Counted from the first letter of the stretch, positions 25,010-33,782 are shown. The stretch is 64,000 nt of DNA from a bacterium (GCA_028275345.1 JAPWUV010000007.1:165019-229018), one strand, 5' to 3'. The notes: generated from the sequence alone by a model not told the origin. Made by a program: numbers and translations.

Positions 25010-26098
25010 CTAGGCGTCGCTCCCGCGGTCGAGGAATTGTTCCGTCTTGCCTTTTCTTTCCACTCCATCAAGTTCTTCGAGGAGCTGCGCGGTGAGATCA
25101 AAGACCAGCTCCGGATGCAGGTTCTCCATGCAGGCGAAGGTGCCGATCGGGCATCGCTTGCCCCCGTGGGTCGAGCAGGGCCGGCACGCCAGGGGGATTT
25201 GCGCGATCCGGTGCGGTACCCGGTACGGGCCGAACCCGAATTCCGGAACCGTGGGCCCGAAGATCGCCACCACGGGCGTTCCTGTCGCGGAGGCCATGTG
25301 GAGAGGGGCTGTGTCGTTGGTCACCAGAACCCTGGCCCGGCGGATCACTTCTGCAGATTGGAGCGGAGTGAGTTTGCCGGCGAGATTCAGGACGGAGCCA
25401 CGCGATGAGGAAGCGATTTCTTCCCCGAGCTCCTTGTCTTCCTGACCGCCGACGAGGACGCATCTCAGCCCGAGCTCCGCCTCGAGTCGCGCGGCGAGTT
25501 GGGAGAAGCTGCGCGTGGGCCAGCGTTTCGTGGGCCAAACCGAGCCTGGGGCCAGAGCCACAAAGGGCGAATGTCCAACTGCGGCCAGCAGTTCGTCGAC
25601 GCGCCGGCAATCGGAGCGAGAGGGGAACAGCTCCGGTCGCAGGCCTCGAGCTTCCCACCCGAAGGGGCGGAGGAGCTTCAGGTTCCTTTCTACCTCGTGC
25701 CGGCCCTTCTCGTAGTGGACCAACCGGTTGAAGAGCCACTTCCCGGCGCTCCGGTTGGACCCCGCTCGGAGGGGAATCCCCGCGGCCGAGACCAGCACCG
25801 CGCTGCGCAGCGACGGGTGCGGGACGATGGCTAGCCCATATCGGCGCGCCCGTAAAGACCGGATCAGGCGAACGAGCGGGAGCAGTCCGCGCTCTTTCCC
25901 GCGCTTGTCGTAGGGGATGACTTGGCCGAGGAGGGGGTGATTCTCGAGCAGGGGGGCCGTCTGGGGGATGCAGAGGAAATCGACCGTTGCCTCAGGCCAA
26001 AGCCCCTTGCAGGCGCGGATGAGTGGAGTGGCGAGGATCACGTCGCCGAGGAAGGCGGTCTGAACGATCAGAATGCGCTTCGGCCCCTCAAGCGCCAT
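25010..26098 (-). CDS. Glycosyltransferase family 9 (lipopolysaccharide heptosyltransferase II-like)
   Basis: A 362-residue GT9 enzyme. The N-terminus has ILIVQTAFLGDVILATPLI, the donor-binding half has LAPGSVWPTKRWP, TNDTAPLHMASATGTPVVAI and FGPTVPEFGFGPY, and it has the Cys-rich tail CRPCSTHGGKRCPIG typical of WaaF-type proteins. It should extend the inner core of lipopolysaccharide. It overlaps the LpxL-like gene by 11 nt; the shared strand and linked function (lipid A acylation and core assembly) support an operon. It resembles the GT9 at 14753 only at family level. Confidence 0.92.
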   Translation of the reverse strand: MALEGPKRILIVQTAFLGDVILATPLIRACKGLWPEATVDFLCIPQTAPLLENHPLLGQVIPYDKRGKERGLLPLVRLIRSLRARRYGLAIVPHPSLRSAVLVSAAGIPLRAGSNRSAGKWLFNRLVHYEKGRHEVERNLKLLRPFGWEARGLRPELFPSRSDCRRVDELLAAVGHSPFVALAPGSVWPTKRWPTRSFSQLAARLEAELGLRCVLVGGQEDKELGEEIASSSRGSVLNLAGKLTPLQSAEVIRRARVLVTNDTAPLHMASATGTPVVAIFGPTVPEFGFGPYRVPHRIAQIPLACRPCSTHGGKRCPIGTFACMENLHPELVFDLTAQLLEELDGVERKGKTEQFLDRGSDA

Positions 26099-27011
26099 GA
26101 CAGGCTTGCTCCCAGTGAGCGGGTGCGTGGTGGCTCGACTTCCAGCGCCGATGCATCCAGAACCAGTGATCTGGCTGGCGCCGGATCGTCTCCTCGAGCC
26201 GCGAAGTTAGGGTCTGCGTGACGTAGTGGATCCGTTCCTCTTCCGTTCCGGGCAGATTCGTGAAATCGAAACGTTCCAAGTGGACCTTGTGGCGCCCCGG
26301 GGCGATCCGTTCTGGGAGAGCAAGGATAAGGGGTGCGCCCGTCTTCAAGTGGAACATGGCCGGTCCGCGGTGCGTCGACACCGGGCGGCCGAAGAATCGC
26401 ACGAACTCGCCGTTTCGTCCCGCATCTTGATCGAAGAGGATCCCCACGAACCCATTATTACGAAGGGTTTGCAGGATCTGCCGGACGGAAGCGGTCCCTG
26501 CTTTGATCACCTCGAGCCCAGCGGTCGATCGAGCCTCGTCGATGAGTCGGTCCACCAGCGGGTTCCGCTGAGACGCCGCGATGGGCTTGAGCACGTAGCC
26601 GTGGGCGCGGATTCCCGCGGCCACCCACTCCCAGTTCCCGAAATGGCCGCTCACCACGATGGCTCCGCGGCCGCGCTGGTGTGCCGCCTCCAGGATCTCA
26701 GCGTGGACCAACTGGACCCTCCTCCGGATGTCCTCGCAACTGAGCTGGGGCAGCTTGGCGAACTCCGCGAGGGTGATGCCGAAGTTCCGGTAGGTGCGGC
26801 GCGCCAGGGACACAACCTCCCTCGGGCTGAGCTCCGGAAAGGCGTTCCGCAGGTTCTCCACTGTAACTCTGCGGCGCAGGCGCACGACGTCGAAAAGGAG
26901 GAGGGCGAGGACTTGTCCCACCACGGCGCCGAGTCGGAATGGGAGGAGAGCGAAGGCGACGGCCAGCATCCGCGCGAGAGCGAGCTCGATTCTGTCACGA
27001 AGCGCTGTCAT
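26088..27011 (-). CDS. Lipid A late acyltransferase (LpxL/HtrB family)
   Basis: A 307-residue lysophospholipid-acyltransferase-like enzyme. A membrane-interacting N-terminal helix (LARMLAVAFALLPFRLGAVV) is followed by the catalytic HX4(D/E) motif in GHFGNWEWV and the substrate segments ILFDQDAGRNG and GAPLILALPERI. Such enzymes add secondary acyl chains to lipid A at the inner membrane. The ATG at 27011 is chosen because conserved sequence begins there; no good ribosome binding site is visible, and an upstream ATG at 27053 is possible. It is co-oriented and overlapping with the GT9 gene. Confidence 0.9.
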   Translation of the reverse strand: MTALRDRIELALARMLAVAFALLPFRLGAVVGQVLALLLFDVVRLRRRVTVENLRNAFPELSPREVVSLARRTYRNFGITLAEFAKLPQLSCEDIRRRVQLVHAEILEAAHQRGRGAIVVSGHFGNWEWVAAGIRAHGYVLKPIAASQRNPLVDRLIDEARSTAGLEVIKAGTASVRQILQTLRNNGFVGILFDQDAGRNGEFVRFFGRPVSTHRGPAMFHLKTGAPLILALPERIAPGRHKVHLERFDFTNLPGTEEERIHYVTQTLTSRLEETIRRQPDHWFWMHRRWKSSHHAPAHWEQACHGA

Positions 27012-27150
27012 CTCGTTTGAAGGTACGAAAGACCTCCGTGGAATCCAAGGCAAAGCCTGAGGTGCGGCGAGGTGGCGAGGATGGGGGCGGAACAGGGATC
27101 AGTGCTGCGGCGGGCGCACGGCGGGTAGCGCCCTACCAGTGAAAAAACTC

Positions 27151-27179
27151 TTGACGGGGACAGAAAAACTTTGTAGACT
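27151..27179 (+). promoter_or_regulatory. sigma70-type promoter of the lacI-like gene
   Basis: TTGACG (27151-27156) and TAGACT (27174-27179) are separated by exactly 17 bp in an A-rich context that stands out from the GC-rich surroundings. Transcription would start near 27186, inside the inverted repeat at 27182-27199. Confidence 0.75.
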
Positions 27180-27181
27180 TT

Positions 27182-27199
27182 GGTCGAAGCGTTTCGACC
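27182..27199 (+). promoter_or_regulatory. LacI-type operator overlapping the transcription start
   Basis: GGTCGAAGCGTTTCGACC is a near-perfect inverted repeat (7-bp arms) with a central CG, the usual form of LacI/GalR-family operators. It sits immediately after the -10 element, so bound repressor would block transcription; autoregulation of the adjacent regulator is inferred. Confidence 0.65.
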
Positions 27200-27270
27200 C
27201 AAGTCTCGCCCTGGTTCTGCGCGCAGTAGGGGGCGAGGAGCTCGATTTCCGTTGCGAGATGGAGCTTGTT

Positions 27271-27287
27271 TTAGAACGTTTCGATCC
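27271..27287 (+). promoter_or_regulatory. Second LacI-type operator half-match
   Basis: TTAGAACGTTTCGATCC shares CGTTTCGA-Y-CC with the operator at 27182-27199 and again has a central ACGT. It lies just before the start codon of the regulator, about 89 bp from the first site (close to eight helical turns), a spacing that would allow DNA looping. It is less symmetric than the first, so confidence is moderate. Confidence 0.45.
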
Positions 27288-27288
27288 C

Positions 27289-28389
27289 ATGCAGGCAACG
27301 ATCAAAGACGTCGCCCGCAGAGCGGGAGTCAGCGTCAGCACCGTCTCCTTGGTGATCAACAATAGCGGCCCCGTGTCGCCCGAAACCCGCCAGAAGGTGC
27401 TGCGCGCCATCGAGGAGCTCGGCTACCACCCGCGTCGCTTCGCCCGGAGCCTGGCCAGCAAACGGACGGGCAACATCGGCTTCATCCTCACCTCGGACCA
27501 TTTCTCCCGAGCGGAGCCCTTCTACACCAAGATCTTCCTCGGCAGCGAGTTCGAAGCCCGGAACTACGACTACTACATCCTTCTGACCACCGTCGAAAAG
27601 CGCGGCAAGAATGCCGGCCAACTCCCCCGCTTCCTCCTGGAGCGCAATGTGGACGGCGTGATCTTCGCCGGCTATGTGCCCGTGCCCCTCGTGGAACGCG
27701 TCTACGAACTGGGCGTCCCGTTCGTCCTTGTGGATTTTCTGGTAAAGGACCGCCCCTTTTCCTGCATCGTGATGGACAATGACCAGGCCGTACGCCGCGC
27801 GGTGGGGCATCTGGTGGCGGAGCATGGCCATCGGCGCATCGCCTTCGTGGCGGGCGAAATCGGTCACCCCTCCATCCGCGCTCGCCTGGAGGGCTATCGC
27901 AAAGGGCTTGAGGACTTCGGCATCCCGCGCGATCCGCGTTTGGAGCGAACCGAGGAGCCCCATTGCTCCATGGACGGGGGCTACCGCGCCACCCGCAGGA
28001 TGTTGGAGGAGAAGCTGGAGTTCACCGCCGTCGTCACCGCCAATGATGCCACCGCCTTTGGCGTGATGCGCGCTCTCAAGGAGGCCGGTCTCCGCATCCC
28101 GGAGGATGTCGCCGTGGTGGGTTTCGACGACATCGACGCGGCCTCCCAGGTGGATCCCACGCTCACCACGCTGCGGGTGCCCAAGGAGGAAATGGGGGCT
28201 CTTGCCTTGCGCAGGCTCGTGGAAGTGATCGAGCGTCCCGGCCTGGCTTTTGAGCGCACCGTTGTGCCCACCGAACTTGTGCTGCGGGAGTCCTGCTGTG
28301 GAAGGGCGCGGGCTCCGAAGCTGATGGATCTGACGAAGGAGAAAATCATTCTGCCGGAAGGAGGTGATGTGGACAATACCCAAGCCTAA
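27289..28389 (+). CDS. LacI-family transcriptional regulator
   Basis: A 366-residue sugar-responsive regulator. The N-terminal HTH begins MQATIKDVARRAGVSVST, with hinge helix LGYHPRRFARSLASKR, then a periplasmic-binding-protein-like effector domain (GVIFAGYVPVPLVER, DNDQAVRRAVGHL, VVGFDDIDAASQVDPTLTT). I place the start at the ATG 27289, where conserved sequence begins, although no strong ribosome binding site is seen. The tail after LRESC is about 30 residues longer than normal and contains an extended anti-16S match (28358-28368). The next gene starts 84 nt on, so it probably heads the whole polysaccharide operon. The inducer is inferred to be a mannose-containing oligosaccharide from the downstream enzymes. 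Confidence 0.93.
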   Translation: MQATIKDVARRAGVSVSTVSLVINNSGPVSPETRQKVLRAIEELGYHPRRFARSLASKRTGNIGFILTSDHFSRAEPFYTKIFLGSEFEARNYDYYILLTTVEKRGKNAGQLPRFLLERNVDGVIFAGYVPVPLVERVYELGVPFVLVDFLVKDRPFSCIVMDNDQAVRRAVGHLVAEHGHRRIAFVAGEIGHPSIRARLEGYRKGLEDFGIPRDPRLERTEEPHCSMDGGYRATRRMLEEKLEFTAVVTANDATAFGVMRALKEAGLRIPEDVAVVGFDDIDAASQVDPTLTTLRVPKEEMGALALRRLVEVIERPGLAFERTVVPTELVLRESCCGRARAPKLMDLTKEKIILPEGGDVDNTQA

Positions 28390-28472
28390 CGTGGGGGAGG
28401 GGCTGATCCCCGTGCCGGCCCCTGGTGCGAGAACCCTAAGAGAACGAAAACCAAGCTGTGGAGGGCCCAACA

Positions 28473-30959
28473 ATGAGACGAACACGAGGTTTTTGGACAG
28501 CGGTAGCCGCATGGTTGCTACTGGTGGGTGGAGGGACGTCGCTGGCCCAGACCAATCTTCTCCCGAACGGCGATTTGGAGGATCTTCGGCCGAACTTTTG
28601 GATGCCGGCGCCGTCGGTGGGGGGTGTGCGTTGTGAGTGGGCGACGGACCGGGTGCATCAGGGGGATCGGAGTTTCAAGGTGGTGAAGCCGGTGGCGACG
28701 CCGTCGGCGTATGGGTGGATGAGCGTGAACAATGCGGATTTGTACTGGAACGATGCGAAGGCGGGTCGGCTGTACACGATGGGATTTTGGGCGAAGACGG
28801 AGGGGGTGAACACGAATCCGACGGGGGAGGATCAGCTGATTGGGGGGATTTTCGAGTTTTGGGCTGGGGGGCAGCTGTTGGGGCGGCAGGTGATTGCGGT
28901 GGATCAGACGGTGGCGTCGAAGGACTGGACGGAGTACACGGCGGGGTTGGTGATACCGGAGGGGCCGGATCCGGACAGTGTGGTGGTGCTGTTGGGGATG
29001 GAGCGGAATGCGACGGGGACGGTGTGGTTTGATGATGTGTACTGTGGGAGTGAGCCGTGGTCGATGGGGATTTTTGGGGGGGATGCGGAGACGCCGGTGG
29101 GGTGGATGAACTGGACGAGCAGCACGGAGATTGGGTACGCGAATGTGAGCACGGTGTATGCGCACAGTGGGCAGCATTCGGTGTTGTTGCGGGAGCAGGA
29201 TGACAATGCGGACGAGATGGTGTTCTATTCGGAGCCGGTGCCGGTGAAGCCGAATGCGTGGTACAAGATCTCCGTGTGGGCTCGTTGGGACAGCGTCAAC
29301 ACCGACGAGAAGTTCCTGCCGGCAGGCGTGACTCCCGTTCGGGACAACGATCGCCTCGGCCTCTGCTTCTTCTTCCACCGGAGCCCGATTCGGACCGAGT
29401 GGAATCTGACCGGCGGCGATCAGTTCCTCTACTTCGACCAGACGGCTGACAGCGCGGGCTGGACCTACTACTCGGTGATCGCCAAGGCTCCGGAGGATGC
29501 AGCGGGTCTTTCCGTCCGGGCGCGCTTCACCAGTTTCCCCGTCGGCTACTGCTGGTACGACGACTTCACGATCGAAGAGATCCAGGTCGACCCGAACATC
29601 CTGGTGAACGGCGATTTGGAGGATCTTCGGCCGAACTTTTGGATGCCGGCGCCGTCGGTGGGGGGTGTGCGTTGTGAGTGGGCGACGGACCGGGTGCATC
29701 AGGGGGATCGGAGTTTCAAGGTGGTGAAGCCGGTGGCGACGCCGTCGGCGTATGGGTGGATGAGCGTGAACAATGCGGATTTGTACTGGAACGATGCGAA
29801 GGCGGGTCGGCTGTACACGATGGGATTTTGGGCGAAGACGGAGGGGGTGAACACGAATCCGACGGGGGAGGATCAGCTGATTGGGGGGATTTTCGAGTTT
29901 TGGGCTGGGGGGCAGCTGTTGGGGCGGCAGGTGATTGCGGTGGATCAGACGGTGGCGTCGAAGGACTGGACGGAGTACACGGCGGGGTTGGTGATACCGG
30001 AGGGGCCGGATCCGGACAGTGTGGTGGTGCTGTTGGGGATGGAGCGGAATGCGACGGGGACGGTGTGGTTTGATGATGTGTACTGTGGGAGTGAGCCGTG
30101 GTCGATGGGGATTTTTGGGGGGGATGCGGAGACGCCGGTGGGGTGGATGAACTGGACGAGCAGCACGGAGATTGGGTACGCGAATGTGAGCACGGTGTAT
30201 GCGCACAGTGGGCAGCATTCGGTGTTGTTGCGGGAGCAGGATGACAATGCGGACGAGATGGTGTTCTATTCGGAGCCGGTGCCGGTGAAGCCGAATGCGT
30301 GGTACAAGATCTCCGTGTGGGCTCGTTGGGACAGCGTCAACACCGATCCGCGCTTCCTGCCAAGTTATATCACCCCCGTTCGGGACAACGATCGCCTCGG
30401 GCTCTGCTTCTTCTACCACCGGGAGCCGCTGTACAAGGCGTGGGATCTGACCGGCGGCGATCAGTTCGTCTACTTCGACCAGACGGCCGACAGTGCGGGC
30501 TGGACCTACTACACGGTCATCTCCAAGTCCCCCGAGGATGCGGCGGGCATTTCGGTCCGGGCCCGCTTCACCAGCTTCCCCGTCGGCTACTGCTGGTATG
30601 ACGACTTCGCCGTCGAGCCGGTCACGATCCTCGTCACGGGCGTGGAGGAACTCACCGGACCGGGGGGCAAGCCGGTGCCGACGGAGTTTGGGCTCAAGCA
30701 GAACTACCCGAACCCGTTCAATCCGAGTACGACGATTGAGTTCACCGTCGATCAGCCCGGTGTGGTCCGGATCGACATCTTCAACCTCACTGGCCAGAAA
30801 GTCCGCACGCTTCTGGAGGGCTACCGGACCCCGGGCGAATATCGCGTGACGTGGGACGGAACGGATGACCTCGGGCGGAAGCTGACCAGCGGGGTGTACC
30901 TCGTCCGGCTGTCCACCGTGGGCAAAGTGGCTACCAAGAAGATGGTCCTGACCAAGTAA
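28473..30959 (+). CDS. Secreted protein with four CBM4/9-like modules and T9SS-type tail
   Basis: An 828-residue exported protein (signal peptide ending near TSLAQ). It is two tandem units of 347 residues, each built of two jelly-roll-like domains starting NGDLEDLRPNFW and GGDAETPVGWMNW, the pattern of carbohydrate-binding modules of the CBM_4_9 type. No catalytic domain is seen. The C-terminal 100 residues are a classic type-IX sorting domain (NYPNPFNPSTTIEFTV, IFNLTGQKVRTL, GVYLVRLSTVG, KKMVLTK). ATG 28473 has GGAGGG in front. The first three quarters of the two units are identical at DNA level (740 bp) and use unusual NNG-rich codons; the remaining quarter of each has diverged. It is likely a surface glycan-binding protein feeding the receptor encoded next. 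Confidence 0.88.
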   Translation: MRRTRGFWTAVAAWLLLVGGGTSLAQTNLLPNGDLEDLRPNFWMPAPSVGGVRCEWATDRVHQGDRSFKVVKPVATPSAYGWMSVNNADLYWNDAKAGRLYTMGFWAKTEGVNTNPTGEDQLIGGIFEFWAGGQLLGRQVIAVDQTVASKDWTEYTAGLVIPEGPDPDSVVVLLGMERNATGTVWFDDVYCGSEPWSMGIFGGDAETPVGWMNWTSSTEIGYANVSTVYAHSGQHSVLLREQDDNADEMVFYSEPVPVKPNAWYKISVWARWDSVNTDEKFLPAGVTPVRDNDRLGLCFFFHRSPIRTEWNLTGGDQFLYFDQTADSAGWTYYSVIAKAPEDAAGLSVRARFTSFPVGYCWYDDFTIEEIQVDPNILVNGDLEDLRPNFWMPAPSVGGVRCEWATDRVHQGDRSFKVVKPVATPSAYGWMSVNNADLYWNDAKAGRLYTMGFWAKTEGVNTNPTGEDQLIGGIFEFWAGGQLLGRQVIAVDQTVASKDWTEYTAGLVIPEGPDPDSVVVLLGMERNATGTVWFDDVYCGSEPWSMGIFGGDAETPVGWMNWTSSTEIGYANVSTVYAHSGQHSVLLREQDDNADEMVFYSEPVPVKPNAWYKISVWARWDSVNTDPRFLPSYITPVRDNDRLGLCFFYHREPLYKAWDLTGGDQFVYFDQTADSAGWTYYTVISKSPEDAAGISVRARFTSFPVGYCWYDDFAVEPVTILVTGVEELTGPGGKPVPTEFGLKQNYPNPFNPSTTIEFTVDQPGVVRIDIFNLTGQKVRTLLEGYRTPGEYRVTWDGTDDLGRKLTSGVYLVRLSTVGKVATKKMVLTK
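28566..29305 (+). repeat. 740-bp direct repeat, copy 1
   Basis: Bases 28566-29305 appear identical to 29607-30346 (period 1041 bp, in frame). Flanking coding sequence of the same two protein units differs by clear base and residue changes, so the identity has sharp edges. Recent duplication or gene conversion is likely. Confidence 0.93.
29607..30346 (+). repeat. 740-bp direct repeat, copy 2
   Basis: Second copy of the block at 28566-29305, 1041 bp downstream and in the same reading frame. It ends where copy 1 continues ACCGACGAG and copy 2 continues ACCGATCCG. Confidence 0.93.
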
Positions 30960-30969
30960 GCCGGAGCCG

Positions 30970-31002
30970 CCGGGGACGCCCAATCCCTCGGGGCGTCCCC
31001 GG
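30970..31002 (+). terminator. Strong hairpin between the CBM-like and TonB-receptor genes
   Basis: CCGGGGACGCCC (30970-30981) pairs perfectly with GGGCGTCCCCGG (30991-31002) around a 9-nt loop. The tail is TCTCCTCATT, only mildly T-rich, so it may act as a partial terminator or as an mRNA-stabilising element that lets the upstream gene be expressed more than the receptor gene. Confidence 0.6.
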
Positions 31003-31044
31003 TCTCCTCATTCGTCGGGAAGAAACCCGTCGCGGGAGCAAGGG

Positions 31045-33741
31045 ATGAGAGGATGGCACGCTGGAGTGTGCGCCGTTGTGGCCACGGGGTTGATGGCCCT
31101 CGGCGCAGCTTGGGCAGGTACGACGGGCAAGCTGGCTGGTAGGGTCATCGACCAAGAGACGGGGGAGCCCCTCCCAGGAGTCAATGTGATTGTGGAAGGC
31201 ACCACCCTCGGAGCCGCTACGGATCTGGAGGGCAATTACATTGTCCTGAACCTTCCTCCGGGCACCTACAACGTGCGCGCCCAGATGATTGGCTACCAGC
31301 CGGTGGTCGTCAGCAACGTCCGCATCTCCATCGACAAGACTACCACCGTCAATTTCCAGCTGCGCCGCACGGTGCTGGAACTCGGGAAGGAGGTCACCGT
31401 CGTTGCCGAGCGCCCTCTGGTGCAAATGGATCTGACCTCCACGGAAGCTGTAGTGGGCTCCGACGTCATTCAGCGGCTCCCCGTCGAGCGCTTCGAGGAT
31501 GTGGTGAATCTCCAGGCGGGAGTGGTGGAAGGACACTTCCGGGGTGGCCGACTCGGGGAAGTGGTGTACATGATCGACGGCGTGCCTGTGAACGACGTCT
31601 ACTCTGGCACCTACGCTGTTGAGGTGGAGAACAGCGCGATCCAAGAGCTCCAGGTCATCAGCGGCACGTTCAACGCCGAGTACGGCCAAGCTATGTCGGG
31701 TGTGGTGAACATCGTCACGAAGGAGGGAGGGGACAGGTACGAGGGCCGCGTTGAAGCCTATTTCGGTGACTACGTGAGCTCTCACCGTCGCATCTTCTGG
31801 AATATCGAGAACTGGAATCCGGTGTACAGCTTGCAGGGGGGCTTGAGCGGGCCAGTTCCATTTGCGAAGAGCAAATGGAGTTTCTTCGCCTTGGGGCGCT
31901 ACTACTACGATCAAGGCTACATCTACGGCAAGAAGGTTTTCCTCCCCAGCGATCATTCGGACTTCACCGCCGACGACCCGGCCAAATGGCTGGTCATGTC
32001 CCACGGCAGGGTGTATCCCTTCAGCGAGGAATTGGCTCGCCGCCTCATGGCCGAGGCGGAGCCGGTGCCGATGAACCCCACTTTGCGTCTAAGCGGCCAG
32101 CTCAAATTGACCTACCGGCTCAGTCCCTCGAACAAGTTCAGCTACGAAGTGCTAGCTCAGCGGCAGGATTTCCGCTACTACGACCATCGCTTCCGGTTGA
32201 ACCCCGACGGAGACTACCGCCACTACCGCAGGGGTTATGACCATAACCTCTCTTGGACCCACGTCCTGAGCGATAGGAGCTTTTTCACGCTGAAGCTTTC
32301 CTATTTCGACAACAGGTACCGGCAGTACGTCTACGAGGATCCCTTTGACCCGCGCTACGTCTCTCGTATTCGGCTTCAGGACACGGGAGCAAACGCTTAT
32401 CTGAGCGGTGGTATGCAGATGTGGCATTTCCGCCGTTCGACTGCCACGGTCCTCGGCAAGTTCGATTTGACCAGCCAGGTGACGCGACATCATCAGGTGA
32501 AGACGGGCGTGGAGGTCCGGCGCCATCGGCTTTGGCTGCACGAGTACGAGGTGATCCCGGAGCTTCCGGAAAGGATCGCTCCCATTACGACCTTCAACAA
32601 CAACCGGTATGAGCACTTCCCTGTGGAGGCGGCGGCCTACGTTCAGGACAAGATGGAATTTGACTACCTCATCGTTAACGCCGGCGTGCGGCTGGACTAT
32701 TTTGATCCGGACGGCGAAGTGCCTTTGGATTTCAGCCAGCCGAATCTCTCGCCCCGAATGGCTGCGGGCACAAGCTACCAGCTCAGCCCGAGATTCGGGC
32801 TTGCCTATCCCATCTCGGACAAAGGGGCCTTGCACCTATCCTACGGCCATTTCTTCCAGATCCCGAACTTCCAGTATCTGTACGTGAACCCGGAGTTCGA
32901 CATCTATCCGCTGCAGAGCACGCCCTCCCCGCCTCCGAACAGCCTTTTGAACACCGTCGGGAATGCGGAGCTCAAGCCGCAGAAGACCGTGATCTACGAG
33001 ATCGGCTTCCAGCAGCAGCTGGGGCAGGACTTCGCCCTGGATGCCACCATCTACTACAAGGACATCCGGAATCTCCTCGGGACCGAGGTGAAGATGACGC
33101 TCCAGGGCATTCGGTACGGGCGGTACATCAATCGCGACTACGGGCAGGTGAAGGGCTTCACCTTGGCCTTCGAGAAGAGGCTATCGGGGGGCGTAGGGGC
33201 GAGCGTGGATTACACGTTCCAAATCGCCAAGGGAAATGCCAGCGACCCCAACACGGCTTTCCTCGATCAACAGACGGAGCCGCCGCGCGAAACCGAGAAG
33301 CAGATGGTACCGCTGGATTGGGACCGCCGTCACCAGGTCAATTCCACCTTGACGTTGGGCGACCCGAGGCGGTTCGTATTGAGTCTGATCGGCCGCTTGG
33401 GAACGGGATTGCCGTACACGCCGAGCTTCCAGAACATCCAGACCGCGGTGGAGAACTCGGCCCGCAAGCCCCTTTACCTGAATTTCGACTTGTACGCTTA
33501 CCGCAACCTCAGGCTGAATGGCCTAACTTTTTCGATCTACGTTCGCGTCCTCAACCTCTTCGATCGACTGAACGAACTGGAGGTATTCACCGATACGGGG
33601 CGCGCGGGGTACAGTCTGGCGCCGATCTACGTGGGTGGACTGCGGCCGCGCGGACTCAATACCCTTGAGGACTACTACATCCGCCCGGATTTCTACTCGC
33701 CGCCGCGGGAGGTGCAGGTTGGCTTTGCCGTGGAGTTCTGA
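31045..33741 (+). CDS. TonB-dependent outer-membrane receptor with carboxypeptidase-regulatory-like domain
   Basis: An 898-residue SusC-like transporter. After the signal peptide (ending near AAWAG), residues about 28-115 form a CarboxypepD_reg-like beta-sandwich (KLAGRVIDQETGEPLPGVNV, GTYNVRAQMIGYQPV). A plug domain follows (VVYMIDGVPVNDVYSGTY, GTFNAEYGQAMSGVVNIVTK), then a 22-strand barrel ending in the aromatic strand EVQVGFAVEF. It would import oligosaccharides across the outer membrane using TonB energy; no TonB or ExbBD is in the window. A canonical SusD is missing from the locus, and the neighbouring 1049-residue secreted protein takes that position. AGGG precedes the ATG. Confidence 0.95.
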   Translation: MRGWHAGVCAVVATGLMALGAAWAGTTGKLAGRVIDQETGEPLPGVNVIVEGTTLGAATDLEGNYIVLNLPPGTYNVRAQMIGYQPVVVSNVRISIDKTTTVNFQLRRTVLELGKEVTVVAERPLVQMDLTSTEAVVGSDVIQRLPVERFEDVVNLQAGVVEGHFRGGRLGEVVYMIDGVPVNDVYSGTYAVEVENSAIQELQVISGTFNAEYGQAMSGVVNIVTKEGGDRYEGRVEAYFGDYVSSHRRIFWNIENWNPVYSLQGGLSGPVPFAKSKWSFFALGRYYYDQGYIYGKKVFLPSDHSDFTADDPAKWLVMSHGRVYPFSEELARRLMAEAEPVPMNPTLRLSGQLKLTYRLSPSNKFSYEVLAQRQDFRYYDHRFRLNPDGDYRHYRRGYDHNLSWTHVLSDRSFFTLKLSYFDNRYRQYVYEDPFDPRYVSRIRLQDTGANAYLSGGMQMWHFRRSTATVLGKFDLTSQVTRHHQVKTGVEVRRHRLWLHEYEVIPELPERIAPITTFNNNRYEHFPVEAAAYVQDKMEFDYLIVNAGVRLDYFDPDGEVPLDFSQPNLSPRMAAGTSYQLSPRFGLAYPISDKGALHLSYGHFFQIPNFQYLYVNPEFDIYPLQSTPSPPPNSLLNTVGNAELKPQKTVIYEIGFQQQLGQDFALDATIYYKDIRNLLGTEVKMTLQGIRYGRYINRDYGQVKGFTLAFEKRLSGGVGASVDYTFQIAKGNASDPNTAFLDQQTEPPRETEKQMVPLDWDRRHQVNSTLTLGDPRRFVLSLIGRLGTGLPYTPSFQNIQTAVENSARKPLYLNFDLYAYRNLRLNGLTFSIYVRVLNLFDRLNELEVFTDTGRAGYSLAPIYVGGLRPRGLNTLEDYYIRPDFYSPPREVQVGFAVEF

Positions 33742-33782
33742 GCTTCTCCCGGCATCAGGGCGAGAGAGCCGGTAATCGGAGT

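Noticed and set aside
28364-28636. 90-codon frame starting beside a perfect Shine-Dalgarno
   Set aside because: The Shine-Dalgarno overlaps or nearly touches the start codon, and the frame runs out of phase through the signal peptide of the next gene.
28566-30346. CRISPR or transposon explanation for the direct repeat
   Set aside because: Only two copies, in frame within one gene, without spacers, terminal inverted repeats, transposase or target-site duplication.
28518-30983. 821-codon open frame antisense to the CBM-like gene
   Set aside because: It exists because the sense codons avoid TTA, CTA and TCA and are NNG-rich. Its translation is His/Arg/Pro-rich, while the sense frame has a signal peptide, recognisable modules and a sorting domain.
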